64,000 nucleotides of DNA from Arthrinium phaeospermum (taxonomy: Eukaryota > Ascomycota > Sordariomycetes > Amphisphaeriales > Apiosporaceae). The notes beneath the pieces were generated by a model. The model was not told the origin of the DNA and ran no database searches. It saw only the letters and a program-made list of their open reading frames with translations. Shown one piece after another: positions 38,083-48,625 of this stretch. The stretch is taken from positions 2,976,001-3,040,000 of the forward strand of contig QYRS01000005.1 of NCBI GenBank assembly GCA_006503535.1, given 5' to 3'. The position numbers were made by a program, and so were the translations under genes. Position 1 is the stretch's first letter; each line of letters starts with the position of its first letter.

Positions 38083-40686
38083 GATAAATCAACCCGGTAG
38101 CAGAAGTGGATGGGGTGTTGCTTGGCGGTTCTGATTCGGCGGCTGCTCGACAGGGCAGGAACACAGAACGCTCGTTCAAATAGTATAGACGTGACACGGA
38201 AATGAGTCGGTGGCCGGTCGGCGTTTGCCAGTCGTTTTGATGCAATCAAAGTAGCCGTGGTAGTCTTTTGATTGACGGCAAATGAAGGAGAAAAGGCAGG
38301 GTTGACAGCTCGACTCGCGGATAGCGGAGATACTTGAGAGAAGATGTGACGTTAGCGCCTGCCCCTCGATAAGCATCAATTCTTTCCTCTCCAGTCAATC
38401 CCCAGTAGTGCTAGTCCGGTGCAGGCACCTTAGGCTTCAATGGGACTGGTAGTGTTTCGTGGGCTGCCAAGCCCTGACCAACAGGACATTCAAGCTCACC
38501 TTTTTTTGGCCTGTTCCTGTTCCTCAACAGCCGAGTATCCGCCGTGCATCAAATGCGACTGCAACTGCAACACAGCGCAAGCAACGCTACACACTCAAGT
38601 CGAGAGGGAAAGCGATAGATATAGAGAAGATGATAAGTTGGGGAAGTGCACTTCGCTCGCCTCTTCTTCTTCTTCTGGTCTTGGTGGGGGAAGTAAGTAT
38701 ATGAGAAGTAGAAAAAAGGAGGGAAGATAAGAACGCCTGGTGATCGGTGATCAATCAATCAGTGGGCGTGCAATGGATGGATGGAGGGAAGGCCGATCAA
38801 CTGACCTTATGCCTTATCGTCCACCCGCCTGCCCGTCTGCCCGCCGTCTGAAAGTTCTAGTTCGTTCGTTTCCAGTCACAGTGCGCAGTGTTCAGGACTT
38901 TGAGGTCGTCGCTGCAGTTTCTAGCTGCCCGTCGCTGCCTCGCTGCCCGTCACCACCCGACTTATACAGTACGAGGTTTTTTGGCATTTGGTTTTTGGGG
39001 GGTGGTTACGGGAATCAGGAACCCTGCAGATCTCATCTGGCCTGGAGTTAGGGGACCAGACACTCCCGTTTTCCCCCTGTGCAAGCGGTGCCTCCCCCAA
39101 ACCCAAACAATCCGCCACTACGACGTTTCTAAACCCGGAAGCCAATCAATGCTCAACGTGGGTCCTGCCATTTGACAACAGCATTTCAAATATCGACTTT
39201 CGCAAAACCTCCATACCGCTCGTATTCAACTCACTCACAACCTGCGCCATTTCGCTGCACTGCATTGCACATGGCGACTGACTGACCAGTCGGACTGCCT
39301 GTTCAACGTGACCCCTCCCCGACGGCGGTTGCACGTGCTGACGTCATGTACGACTCCTCAGTCCTTGAACGCGGCAGGGAAAAAAAGGTGGCAGGTGACC
39401 GTTGAGATGTCGCCGTCCTAAACAGCCACCGTGATGGATGGATGCATGGATTGACCCTATTCAGCATCTATGCGCCGCTCGCATAGTCTTGCTGCAATGC
39501 ATCCACACCACCACGTTTGTTGTCGCCCAGACCAATGAGAGAACCGCCAACACTAACACGTTGGCCAACAACAACCACTTTAGGCCCGTCAGGTCCACCT
39601 ACGATCTACATACCTGCCACCTTGCTCGCATTTGTGCAGTTGTCAATAGTCGCGCCACAGCCTCACAGGACTTACCAGGTAAAGGTCAAATACTGCCATT
39701 TCCCTGGCAAAATGAGCAATCTGCGGCTCCCTGAAGACATCCCAGAGTTCTCTTAATTGGGAAATTTCTACGTCGGGTAAGCATGGTCCCGTCAGAACTT
39801 TCTGATAAAGACTGAGGACAACTCACCACTTTTGTTCAGAGCGAGCTGGACGTGGATGGCGCATCAAAGATCAGCTGAAGGAGCTCAAACATGACCTGTT
39901 CGACTTTTTCTTCCCGTCTACCTTTGTGAGGCAATTTCAGTCGACCGGAGACGGAGTTGACTGCGAGATAGTTCATCGTATCTCACAGAGCCCTTCCCGA
40001 AGAGGCTGCCTCAGATTTTGCGGCATGTGTCGGCGTCTCGAGAATGCAGCGCTTTGACAAGGGTCATAGCTGTCTGACACGGGATGTGAAGCTGGAATTG
40101 CGCCACGAAACACCGAAAACACTTCCGTTTTGCATACAATTGACCGAGAGTCATAACAGCCACCAGCAGCGAACATGGGTCGTTTGGAGAGCATGTCTCC
40201 AGCCCCGCAACAGCTCGCAATTACAAGGTCAACAAGAAGCGACCTCAGCCTGCATTCTCCATGGTTGACTGATTTGAGCAGCGCTGCATTCGGGAGGCGC
40301 ATATGCCTTGGTGATGCACCTGCTTGTCATATACTCGGGGCAATGGGCGCCCAATGCTTCACCAAACCAGGTCAGGAAAGAACTTGCTTAAAATGAGTAA
40401 GCGAAGGCCACGACGAGACGTGTTCGGTCAGCCTGAAAACGGGAGCAATTTGGAGCATCGCCGCCAGGTACATGAACATCGGCCGAGGGTTTATCTGATG
40501 GCAACAACACCACTGTGCCAAAGATGCCCATCGCGGCTCTCACTTTCATGCTCTACAGCTAACCGCCGTCGTTTTCAAGCATTTCTTTCGTTTCGATTTG
40601 TTCTTGAGTGCAGTATGTTATTATGACAGTACGTCGCATACTACCCCTTTTATGACCTGGCTCATCACCATCCCTTTCGGTTTAGG
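38083..40686. other. Intergenic region between the OSBP and SLATT genes
   Basis: The left end is the promoter side of the OSBP gene and the right end is the 3' side of the SLATT gene, both on the minus strand. I see no convincing gene. A short spliced plus-strand open stretch around 39711-40062 (a good GTAAGC...TTCAG intron at 39777-39839) lacks an in-frame start and is not recognised. Confidence 0.5.
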
Positions 40687-42050
40687 TCAAGCACCTCCAT
40701 CGTCCTTCCGGCGATGCTCGTGGGGACCCAATGCGTGCAATCCTTCGTCGACTACTTGCACCATCTTAGCCTGGCGCCCTCTGACTTCGCGCTCTACTCT
40801 GTCTTGGTGATCTTCCACGTCTTTCACAATTGCCTTTTCGAAGCCGCGTAGCTCATCCTCCATCCGTTTCTCCTGTTCGTGGATGTTATCAGCTATCCCA
40901 TGCGCGCGACCCTGCACCAGAAACTCGCATTAGCATCATATCATCCATACCATGGGAAGTGGGATCACGGATCACTGACCTCCACGCGTTCTTTCAGATT
41001 CTTGATGGTGCCATCCAGACCTGACAGCTTGTTGGCAATCCCTTCCAGCTTGGACGTGTCGAAGCCGCCAACCTTTCCCACGTTGGCCTGCTCCATCCTT
41101 CGCGAGTTCGTCACCGATGTGTAGCCATCGGGGGTGTTGACCTCGATTTCCTCCTTGACGTGAGTGTACATCTTCTCGATGGTGTTCACCACCTCGTGTA
41201 CGTCCAACATGCAACCCTCGCGCGAGAAGTCTCGCTCACGTTGCTCGATGTATTCGCGGATCTTCTTCCACTAGAGAGACGCGACGCCGGACTGTTAGCC
41301 TTCACGGCAATGATTCTATGCCCGGTGACACTGCGCAAGGACGGTAACCGAGAGAGCTACGAACCTCATTGCCATAGTACTTGAGTCGACCGGGAAGGCC
41401 TGAGCCCTTGAGGAACGTCAGGAAGCCCGCTATTATGGTGTTGATGGCGCCAAACGCGGTGACGGCTTGGCTGCTCGTACCAGCGGCGCCCATGGCTGTT
41501 AGTGCAGCGGCGACGATGATCTGTAAGAAATAGCAGCCATTGATCACAGTCGAAAACACCTAGAAGTGCAAAGGGCGAGTCTCGAGAGTCAGCCTTTTTG
41601 TACAACACCTGACGGCTGGATCTGGATCACTGGACCGACCTTGAAGCTGTCCTTGGACTTTTGCTCCGAATGCACGACGCGCGCGTAGATGCCGATGTTG
41701 GATGCCGGCCGCGTGCCTACCGGATTCTTCTCGGCGAACCCTAGCCTCGGCGCGTCCGTGATGCCCAGCATGATCCGGAACATGGTGAGCGGGTCGTCGC
41801 TGGGGATCGCGACGCCCTGGTGATGGCCACCGTCGCCGTGCCACCCCCCGAAACTCCGCGGGTGTAGATGGGCGGAGCCCCCTCCTACGGTCGACGACAA
41901 CGTGGCCGAGGTCCGGGGTGGCGCTCCAGATACGGATGCCGTGGATGGGACCGGCGCTGCCGTTGCGCTCTCGACGTCTGATCTCATGGCGCCCTGCCGC
42001 GGCTTCCGCTTGAAGATCAGGCGTAGCGAGGCTCCTATAAAAGAAGCCAT
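40687..42050 (-). CDS. Fungal SLATT domain (SMODS/SLOG-associating two-TM effector) protein
   Basis: Four exons, 42050-41640, 41559-41365, 41270-40980 and 40911-40687, all phase 0, give 373 residues. The acceptors are good (TTCTAG, CTCTAG, GTGCAG); the donors are GTCGGT, GTTCGT and GTCAGT. The N-terminus is basic and low complexity. The SLATT core begins at NIGIYARVVHSEQKSKDSFK and crosses the exon 1/2 junction. It supplies two predicted TM helices, about 143-163 (NGCYFLQIIVAAALTAMGAAG) and 168-186 (AVTAFGAINTIIAGFLTFLKG), then GLPGRLKYYGNEWKKIREYI. The C-terminal third is a charged coiled coil (QEKRMEDELRGFEKAIVKDV). SLATT proteins are proposed pore-forming effectors in nucleotide-signalled conflict systems of prokaryotes; the fungal branch has no proven function. 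All junctions restore the conserved core without frameshift. Confidence 0.88.
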
Positions 42051-43538
42051 GGCGGGTGGAGCTGGACTTCTGGCCTGTCTTCCCTCTTCGATGCTTTGCA
42101 GTTCAGTTATGAGCTGGCGATCCGATGATGGAGAAGGAGAGAGCGACGGGCTTTTGCAGTGACGGGTTCACGATATCTTAAACGATAATTAAGGGGAGCG
42201 CGTCGCCCGAAATAAGCATCTTTTCCCACGCAGGCGGGCTTCTTTTCTTATGCAAACACCACGGGAGTGCCGTGTCTGACTAATTGCTGCTTGAGCGACG
42301 ATCATTGTCGTTGTTGGGATATTTTGGAAGACCGAGTGGTGGTGGTTCAGCTTACTTGCTGGGCCGCCCACCCCCTTGCAGCCAATAGTGAGCCGCCCCT
42401 CGGGCGGGTGGTGGCTGCAGGATCGACGTCGGGGGACTAGCGCGCCAAGAATATCATATGCACAGATGTGCGAGGTCTACCACTGCCGTTGTTTTGGTCA
42501 TTTGCCTTCCGTAGCTGCCGGCAGGGATTATTGAAAACTTGATGGAGGTAGGGCTCGAGGGTTGATAAGGAAAACCCATTGAGAGCAAGCTGGCTGGCTG
42601 CCTTGCTGAAGTCGGGTGGTCTACCCGGTGCCAATTAATATGAGGATTATGCATGCACCTGCCGCCAACGGCTTAGATGGGATTCTCCAAACTACTTAGC
42701 TGAGAATTGCCATGACTGAGGTGCATGAACTGCGTCGCTGAGGTCGGCATGCGGTGTGTTAATTATGGGAAAGTGACGCAGGTGCAGGTTCGCCTTCTGC
42801 AGAAACTCCCAATTTGGACAGGAATACAGGAATGGTAAGAGGGCAGTGGCGCGCATGTCACCAGCCGTGTTCGCGGGAAAGAAAAGCAACGACGGTGAGA
42901 TTGGCCATGTGGGCACGTCAATGAACATTGACAAGAGCACGTGTTCCGTGTGCTGATGAGTGTATCCGTTTTCAATGCATTTCCTCCTGATGGTGTTAAT
43001 CCCAACTCCGTCCCTGGGAAGATGTGCTGTATGAGCGAGCACATGACTATCCCAACTGCCTTCCTATCACAGACTCGAAGCAGGGCGTCTATATTCTACT
43101 GCATGTATTTCATGTACCCCGTGGACTGGGTATAGTCGAAGTTATAACCCGAGTTTCAGGGGGGAAGGGGCATTATTAAAGATGTTGCTGCTTCACCTAA
43201 ACAACGCATATCTTGCGCGTCTCCATCCCAATTGGACTAACGTAAATACGTAAACCTCTACATTGTACTGGTCTTGGTAAGAGAAATATAGTCCCCAAAC
43301 AGTGGGATGAGGTCCAATTAGAGTTTCACGAACCATTGGTCATAACCAATCAGACCAACGCCTGTAAGCCAAATAGACTTATAGCATGCCAAGGAACGCC
43401 TTATACTTGAGCCCCACCGGAGAAACCTAGAGTGACAAATAAATGTAGTCGCTCGACTGAACCACCCCTCGTCTCGAGTGTACATTTGGCCGTGCTTTTA
43501 TCCGACAAACGAGTGCTGGAAGGTGGTTCGTACTTGAC
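42051..43538. other. Intergenic region, divergent promoters
   Basis: It separates the SLATT gene (minus) from the next plus-strand gene, so it should contain both promoters. No additional gene is supported; open stretches at 42692-43044 on the minus strand are unrecognised and lie in competing frames. Confidence 0.5.
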
Positions 43539-43553
43539 TTGAATGAGCCCACC

Positions 43554-44750
43554 ATGAGTGAACTACAGAACATCTGGGACGACCTGGAGCGCAGCAAGGC
43601 CAACAAGAACCGCAACGGGAGATGGGGCTTCACCATCTACCGCACCGACTACGAGGACCAGCGGCTTTGGAGGGATTACGTGCGATACCTGCGCAGCACC
43701 ATTGAGTCCACGGTCGACCCCGATAAGGATAAGCCTGTCGCCGACCCCTCCGAGAACGCGGTGGAAGACAGGAAGACCAAGGACAAAAGGAAGTTCCGGA
43801 GGAGGATCAGGGCCAATTTCGAGCTCGTCGTCGTCCAGGACCGCGTGCTGAATGGGTGCACCACGGCACAGGTGCGCCAGTATCACCGACAGCGGATCAA
43901 GACGTACCTCGACGGCGAGGCTCTTCGCTCCTCGGCTCTTCAAAATAATGGCAACGACAGACCCGCCGAAGAAGGGAAAGATGACCACCCCGCCGAGAAC
44001 GCCACAGTGAAAAAGGAGACGTGTATCCCACCGCAACTGTCACTACCAACACCAGCAAAAGAACCAGAGGAGGAAGAAGATCATGAGGACGACGAAGAAA
44101 ACCACGAAGACGACGAAGAAAACCACGCCGAAGAGAACCACGACGAAGAGAACCACGCCGAAAACAACCACGAAGGCGAACAAAGCAAACCCAAGCGAAA
44201 GCGACCGCCCCGCGAGGAGAAACGCGCCGGCCACGTCTGGCAGGACTACTTCCTCCACGCCAACGCCGACGTCCTCAAACAATACGCCCACGCCTGCCAC
44301 GAGGAGCAGCAGCGTAAGAAACATCCCTCTATGTTCTCCTACCACCACGACGAAGCCCCCTTCGTCGCCATCGTGGCCGAGGCCGAGCGCTCCGACTACC
44401 GGCTAAGGCGCTTCGGGCTCTGGGCCGGGGACGGGAGCGTGCCGGAGCTGGGGATGGAGTGGCAGTACGTCGAGGTGACGTCGCTGCCGGGGCTGTATGA
44501 TCGGCTTGGGAGGCGGCCGCTTGGGCGGGCGCAGTTGTTGACGGAGACGGGGGCGGTGATGTGTGGGTATCATGGCGGTGGTGCCGCCGGGGGTGGGGGT
44601 TCTATGGGGGTTTGCGTGCCGGGAGGAGCGAGGAGGGGGGTGGTTGTTCGGGAACCGTTGTACGGGAGGGCGTTTGCGGCGATTGGGGCGGAGGACCATG
44701 GGCCATGGTACGAGGGGTTTTGTTTCCCGCCTGCGGTGAATCGGATGTGA
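43554..44750 (+). CDS. Uncharacterised fungal protein with acidic His/Asn-rich repeat
   Basis: Intronless gene of 398 residues. I place the start at the ATG at 43554 because it has a strong fungal context (CCCACCATGAG) and begins the conserved block MSELQNIWDDLERSKANKN, continuing RWGFTIYRTDYED, which I recall at the head of an unnamed family of fungal proteins. Residues of about 171-209 form an acidic repeat built on EENH/DDEENH units (EDDEENHEDDEENHAEENH), followed by a basic tract KPKRKRPPREEKR. The C-terminal half has a globular look (HVWQDYFLHANADVLKQYA, then a Gly-rich segment GGGAAGGGGS). No catalytic motif, signal peptide or TM segment is visible. Charged repeats next to a basic tract suggest a nuclear or nucleic-acid-associated protein, but that is only inference. 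Confidence 0.85.
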   Translation: MSELQNIWDDLERSKANKNRNGRWGFTIYRTDYEDQRLWRDYVRYLRSTIESTVDPDKDKPVADPSENAVEDRKTKDKRKFRRRIRANFELVVVQDRVLNGCTTAQVRQYHRQRIKTYLDGEALRSSALQNNGNDRPAEEGKDDHPAENATVKKETCIPPQLSLPTPAKEPEEEEDHEDDEENHEDDEENHAEENHDEENHAENNHEGEQSKPKRKRPPREEKRAGHVWQDYFLHANADVLKQYAHACHEEQQRKKHPSMFSYHHDEAPFVAIVAEAERSDYRLRRFGLWAGDGSVPELGMEWQYVEVTSLPGLYDRLGRRPLGRAQLLTETGAVMCGYHGGGAAGGGGSMGVCVPGGARRGVVVREPLYGRAFAAIGAEDHGPWYEGFCFPPAVNRM

Positions 44751-45644
44751 AGGTTGCTGGATACGGGCGAGGGCATGTTTTTCCACTCTCCATGCCGCGG
44801 GGCCAGGCGGGAATAAGACAGTAATACTACATGTTATTCCGCAAATTTGTTTTGACTGACACCAGGTCTCAGTAACAAGCCGGAAAATGTTCTTTTTTAA
44901 AAGTCGATATTCATCAGTTATCAAGTTACTTATCCACGAAGGCTGAGAAAATGTCAGATTTTCAAAACAGCCCCCATTGATAACAAGATAAAGTGCCAGC
45001 TGATATGTAAATCCAACAAGGCTTAGCTCAAGGGGTGATGGTGAAATCTCACGTAAGCCCGTCCATTTGGAAAAATGCCGACGACAACTTCTCATTCGAT
45101 GCTTGAAGCGCCACAGCGGCTGTGGTAGCCAGATGAGCCTATTAAAGCCCTTGAAGGCTCCGGCCGCAAGGAGTTGGAGGTCTTCTGGTACATAGATAAT
45201 GCTCTGCGTCTCGCAAAAGCTGGCTTGGAGATTCGCGTAACTGCATTGGCACTGCCGCACAGGAAGAGGGGTCTTGATTGCACCTCGCGGTCGTGAGGCC
45301 GCCTTGTTGTAACCATTACGACTGATACTTCCTCAGCCTGCTTATCGGATGCGTGGGATTGCGTATACCGTGCATAAACGAGCTTTCCCCCTTTTCAATT
45401 CGGTAAGGCGTGATGTAACGTCGTACAAGGGGGCGGGCGGTACCCATGCAATGCAGATCTTCCCCCCGAGACACAATTCGTCCTCATAACCCGTGTCATC
45501 ATTCTGTCGCCTTACTGCTGTTCTCGACTATCGACCATCTGGTTTTAGCCGTTATTCGGTTATGCTCACTGATCCCACCTGTATTTTAGCAACAGCATCT
45601 TGTTCATTAACCCATCAGCAAGGTCTATTAAACACGAAAACGAA
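44751..45644. other. Intergenic region upstream of the CorA-like gene
   Basis: Nothing coding is supported. A long minus-strand open stretch at 44403-45260 is mostly antisense to the preceding gene and has Pro/Arg-rich shadow composition. The 3' end of the 398-residue gene and the promoter of the CorA-like gene must lie here. Confidence 0.5.
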
Positions 45645-48199
45645 ATGTACAAGAGAAATACTTCAGAACGGGGCTCCAATAAGACAACGATTTCCCGGGC
45701 AAAGTGGTCATCCTCTGTACGCGAAGAAAATCCCGACAGCAGCTCCGTAGCCCAAAATGACAGCAACGGAGAGATCCTCAAGCTACTCCAAGCAATACAC
45801 CAAAACGGTGAGCGTCAAATAAAACTTCTCGAAGCTGTGGTAGGAGGCGAGAATGATGCGAAAGAAAAACAAATCTATAGGGAACAGCAAACACTAGTCC
45901 CTGGGAAGAAACCGAATTTGGTCCATGAGCCCTCGCCAACATCCGTGCCCTGGACAGAGAGTCCCGACGAAGCCGCTGCTCCGGATCTATTCACCAGTTC
46001 TGACGAGGATCGAAAGCTGTCCATGGTGATAATCCTCGGTATATTGCGGGTGGCACCATCGCTGATGGACAGATTGAACGTGACCGAACAGACATGGAAC
46101 TTCCTCCTGCACCACCAGCACGCCGTAGCCGCGTGGACACCCAAGCCGGCCACAGAGCCGTATGAAACAACAAAAGGGGCCCGAATACGACGGCTGACGG
46201 ACTTCATCCGAGAGTTTCGATCTTCGCTCACGCGCCGAGGCTTGCCCGAGGTGGTGCTCAAGCGGAATGGGACTTCGATCCGACTGCGGTTCCCCGAGAA
46301 CGAAGCGCAGATCAGCGAGATGGGCCCGGACCTGGCCCAGTACATCATCCTGCGGTGGCTCAAGAGGCCCGACTTCAGCCTTTTGCCCTATGTGGAAAAC
46401 CACAAGTCGATTTCTCTGGGGGTATTCAAGCGCATGTGCAGGGTGGGGACCGGACCGATCCGCATGACGGACAATCTTTTCCACTTCCAACAAATGGCTC
46501 TCGTCATGGAATTCATGGCCATCCAAGCACCCAGGGGCCCTGTGGTCTCCAATATCCAGGCAGCCTGGGATTTCACTCTGGACTTCGTAGCTCCCTGGAA
46601 GTCGAGAGGGCAACTCCCGTGCTCAAGACAGAACGCATTCTGGGTCTCCCCGAAAGACCCCAGCCAGAGGGTTCGTTTGGAAACCCTCACGCTGCAGCAC
46701 TTCATGCGGGTCTTTTCCACGATCCGCGAAGTCTTCGTCAACGCCGACGCGGTGAAGCGCTTGGAGCTGGGCGGGGTCCTCATGTCCCGGACCGCGGGGG
46801 GTCTGGAGAGGACGCGGGTGAACAAGGCCCACCAGCCGCTGTTCCGACGCCTGGAGCTGACGGAGAAGCGGCTCGGGCAGATGATGGTGGTCAGCATCAA
46901 CTACGAGGTGCCCGTGTACAAGATGATCCGCCTCGCCGACTCGGCCGTCGGCATCTCGACCCCGGAGCCCGAGGTCGTCAAGGCGGACACCGAGTACGGG
47001 CCGCACAGGTGGCAGGGCGGCATCACCATCTTCCAGGAGGCCATCTTGGCGAACTTTGCGACATGGTACCAGGAGTGGGAGGAGACGATGTACCACATCG
47101 ATGCTGTGCTTAAAGTGCAAGTGAGTTCACCCCTGCTTTATTTTCTCCAATTCAAAGGACACAGGGTTTCTGACTGGTAATCATCAACCCCTCGCACAGC
47201 TCGAGGACATCTTCGACCCCACGACCAGGATGCACCTCATGTTCGAGTCAAGCTCCAACAGCAAGTTCGAGCAGTCGGAGACGTACTTCTTCGTCATCGA
47301 ACTGCTACGCATCGCCTCGGACTGGATTACCGAGGCGGTGACGGATCTGCACACTTTACGAACCTGGACTACGCGGTTGGTCTCTGGACCGGAGGATATC
47401 ACGGCGTTGATCGAGGCCAAGTGGGAAGAGGTATTCGACGTAGCCAAGAAGCACGAGGCCAACCTCCTGGCCAGGATCGAGAAGCAGCGATTGGAGGTTT
47501 ACAGTTTGCGGGATGGAGTAAGTTGTCACCAGAGTCACATGAGGCAAAGGATTCCCATGCGTTGATTGCCTTAATACTCACTCATGGGACTCGATAGCTC
47601 TTCAACGCCACCTCCGTGCGCGAGTCCACCAAGGGCACCCACATCAACGAGTACATACTCGTGTTCACCGTTATGACGGTCCTGTATCTCCCTTTGGGAT
47701 TCATGGCGGTAAGTTAGTTGTACACCTGCAGTTCCCTGACGCGGAATCCAACTGACCGAATGACTACTAGACACTGTACGGAATCGACTTGTTCGATTTC
47801 AAGGTACCCGGCCAAACAAGACAGTTCGCCATCACCACAGGTCTCGTAGCGGGGTCTACCTACCTGGCAGCGCTGGGACTTCTGTACGGAGTGAGACACC
47901 GGCGCAAAAAAGGCAGCTACCGCGAATTATGGGCTGGAGTCATGCAGGAAACAGCAACGTCATTTGGCGCGGTGCTGTTCCAGTTCAGGGACGCCTTCGG
48001 GGCACAGCGGACCGAGGCGAAGGCGGAGGAGGTTCTTGTCCAGGATGGGATCCCTGAGCATCTGAAGAGGTCTTTCTTCGCCGACTACGGGCAGGAGATG
48101 GGAAACTCCATGGAACAACAGCCTAATGAACAGCGCAACCGCCTTATATGGCTTAGGGACCTGAGCAGAAGTGGCACTGTTACCCGTATTGGTGTGTAA
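45645..48199 (+). CDS. CorA-like two-TM membrane protein (fungal-specific branch)
   Basis: Four exons, 45645-47120, 47200-47517, 47598-47708 and 47771-48199, with GTGAGT, GTAAGT and GTAAGT donors and CACAG, GATAG and CTAG acceptors. All are phase 0 and give 777 residues. I prefer the ATG at 45645 (MYKRNTSERG) because no upstream ATG is in frame. The long soluble N-terminal part has a charged linker, then a conserved domain from about residue 110. The C-terminus is the CorA hairpin: TM1 about 617-635 (ILVFTVMTVLYLPLGFMA), a short loop starting TLYGIDLFDF, and TM2 about 654-676 (FAITTGLVAGSTYLAALGLL), then a basic tail. Where metal-transporting CorA proteins carry GMN after TM1, this protein has YGID, so Mg2+ selectivity is doubtful. 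Many fungal CorA-like paralogues of this sort are uncharacterised. The gene is intact. Confidence 0.88.
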
Positions 48200-48625
48200 T
48201 GAAGTCCATGAACCTGCTACCGTTCACGTCGAGGAGTACTATCTAGAGAAATTACATTCAACCACCTGACGTCGCGCTGGTATAACCGGATGGAGATAAT
48301 ATCGCTGTTTTATGTTCCTTGGTCTTGCAGCCTCCCGCAAGAGATATGGTATCGAGAAACTCCCGGCCAGATCCCAGTCGAGACATGTTACTTCACGCTT
48401 GTGTTTAAGCCATGAATGAATACGAGTATCGCAGGAGAACTGAAACTTGATATGAAATGATAAACTACTGAGTAAACAGTGCAGTGATATGCAGTCCAGC
48501 CCAGCGCCTGAATCATTAGCCGATATTAGAGAACCATATCTTAGTCCTGGCCTCTTCTTGCGCAGACTAGCATGATCATTTAGATCAGTGCATCACCTAT
48601 TCCATCAAAGCATAAGACCAGCCCG
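48200..48625. other. Convergent 3' intergenic region
   Basis: A short gap between the 3' ends of the CorA-like gene (plus) and the unknown minus-strand gene. No motif recognised. Confidence 0.5.

Noticed and set aside
39711..40062. Possible small spliced gene with a good GTAAGC...TTCAG intron and an open 74-codon second exon.
   Set aside because: The first exon has no in-frame start codon compatible with the splice phase and the peptide is not recognised.
44403..45260. 285-codon minus-strand open stretch.
   Set aside because: Mostly antisense to the 398-residue gene; the Pro/Arg-rich composition is a shadow of its Gly-rich codons.
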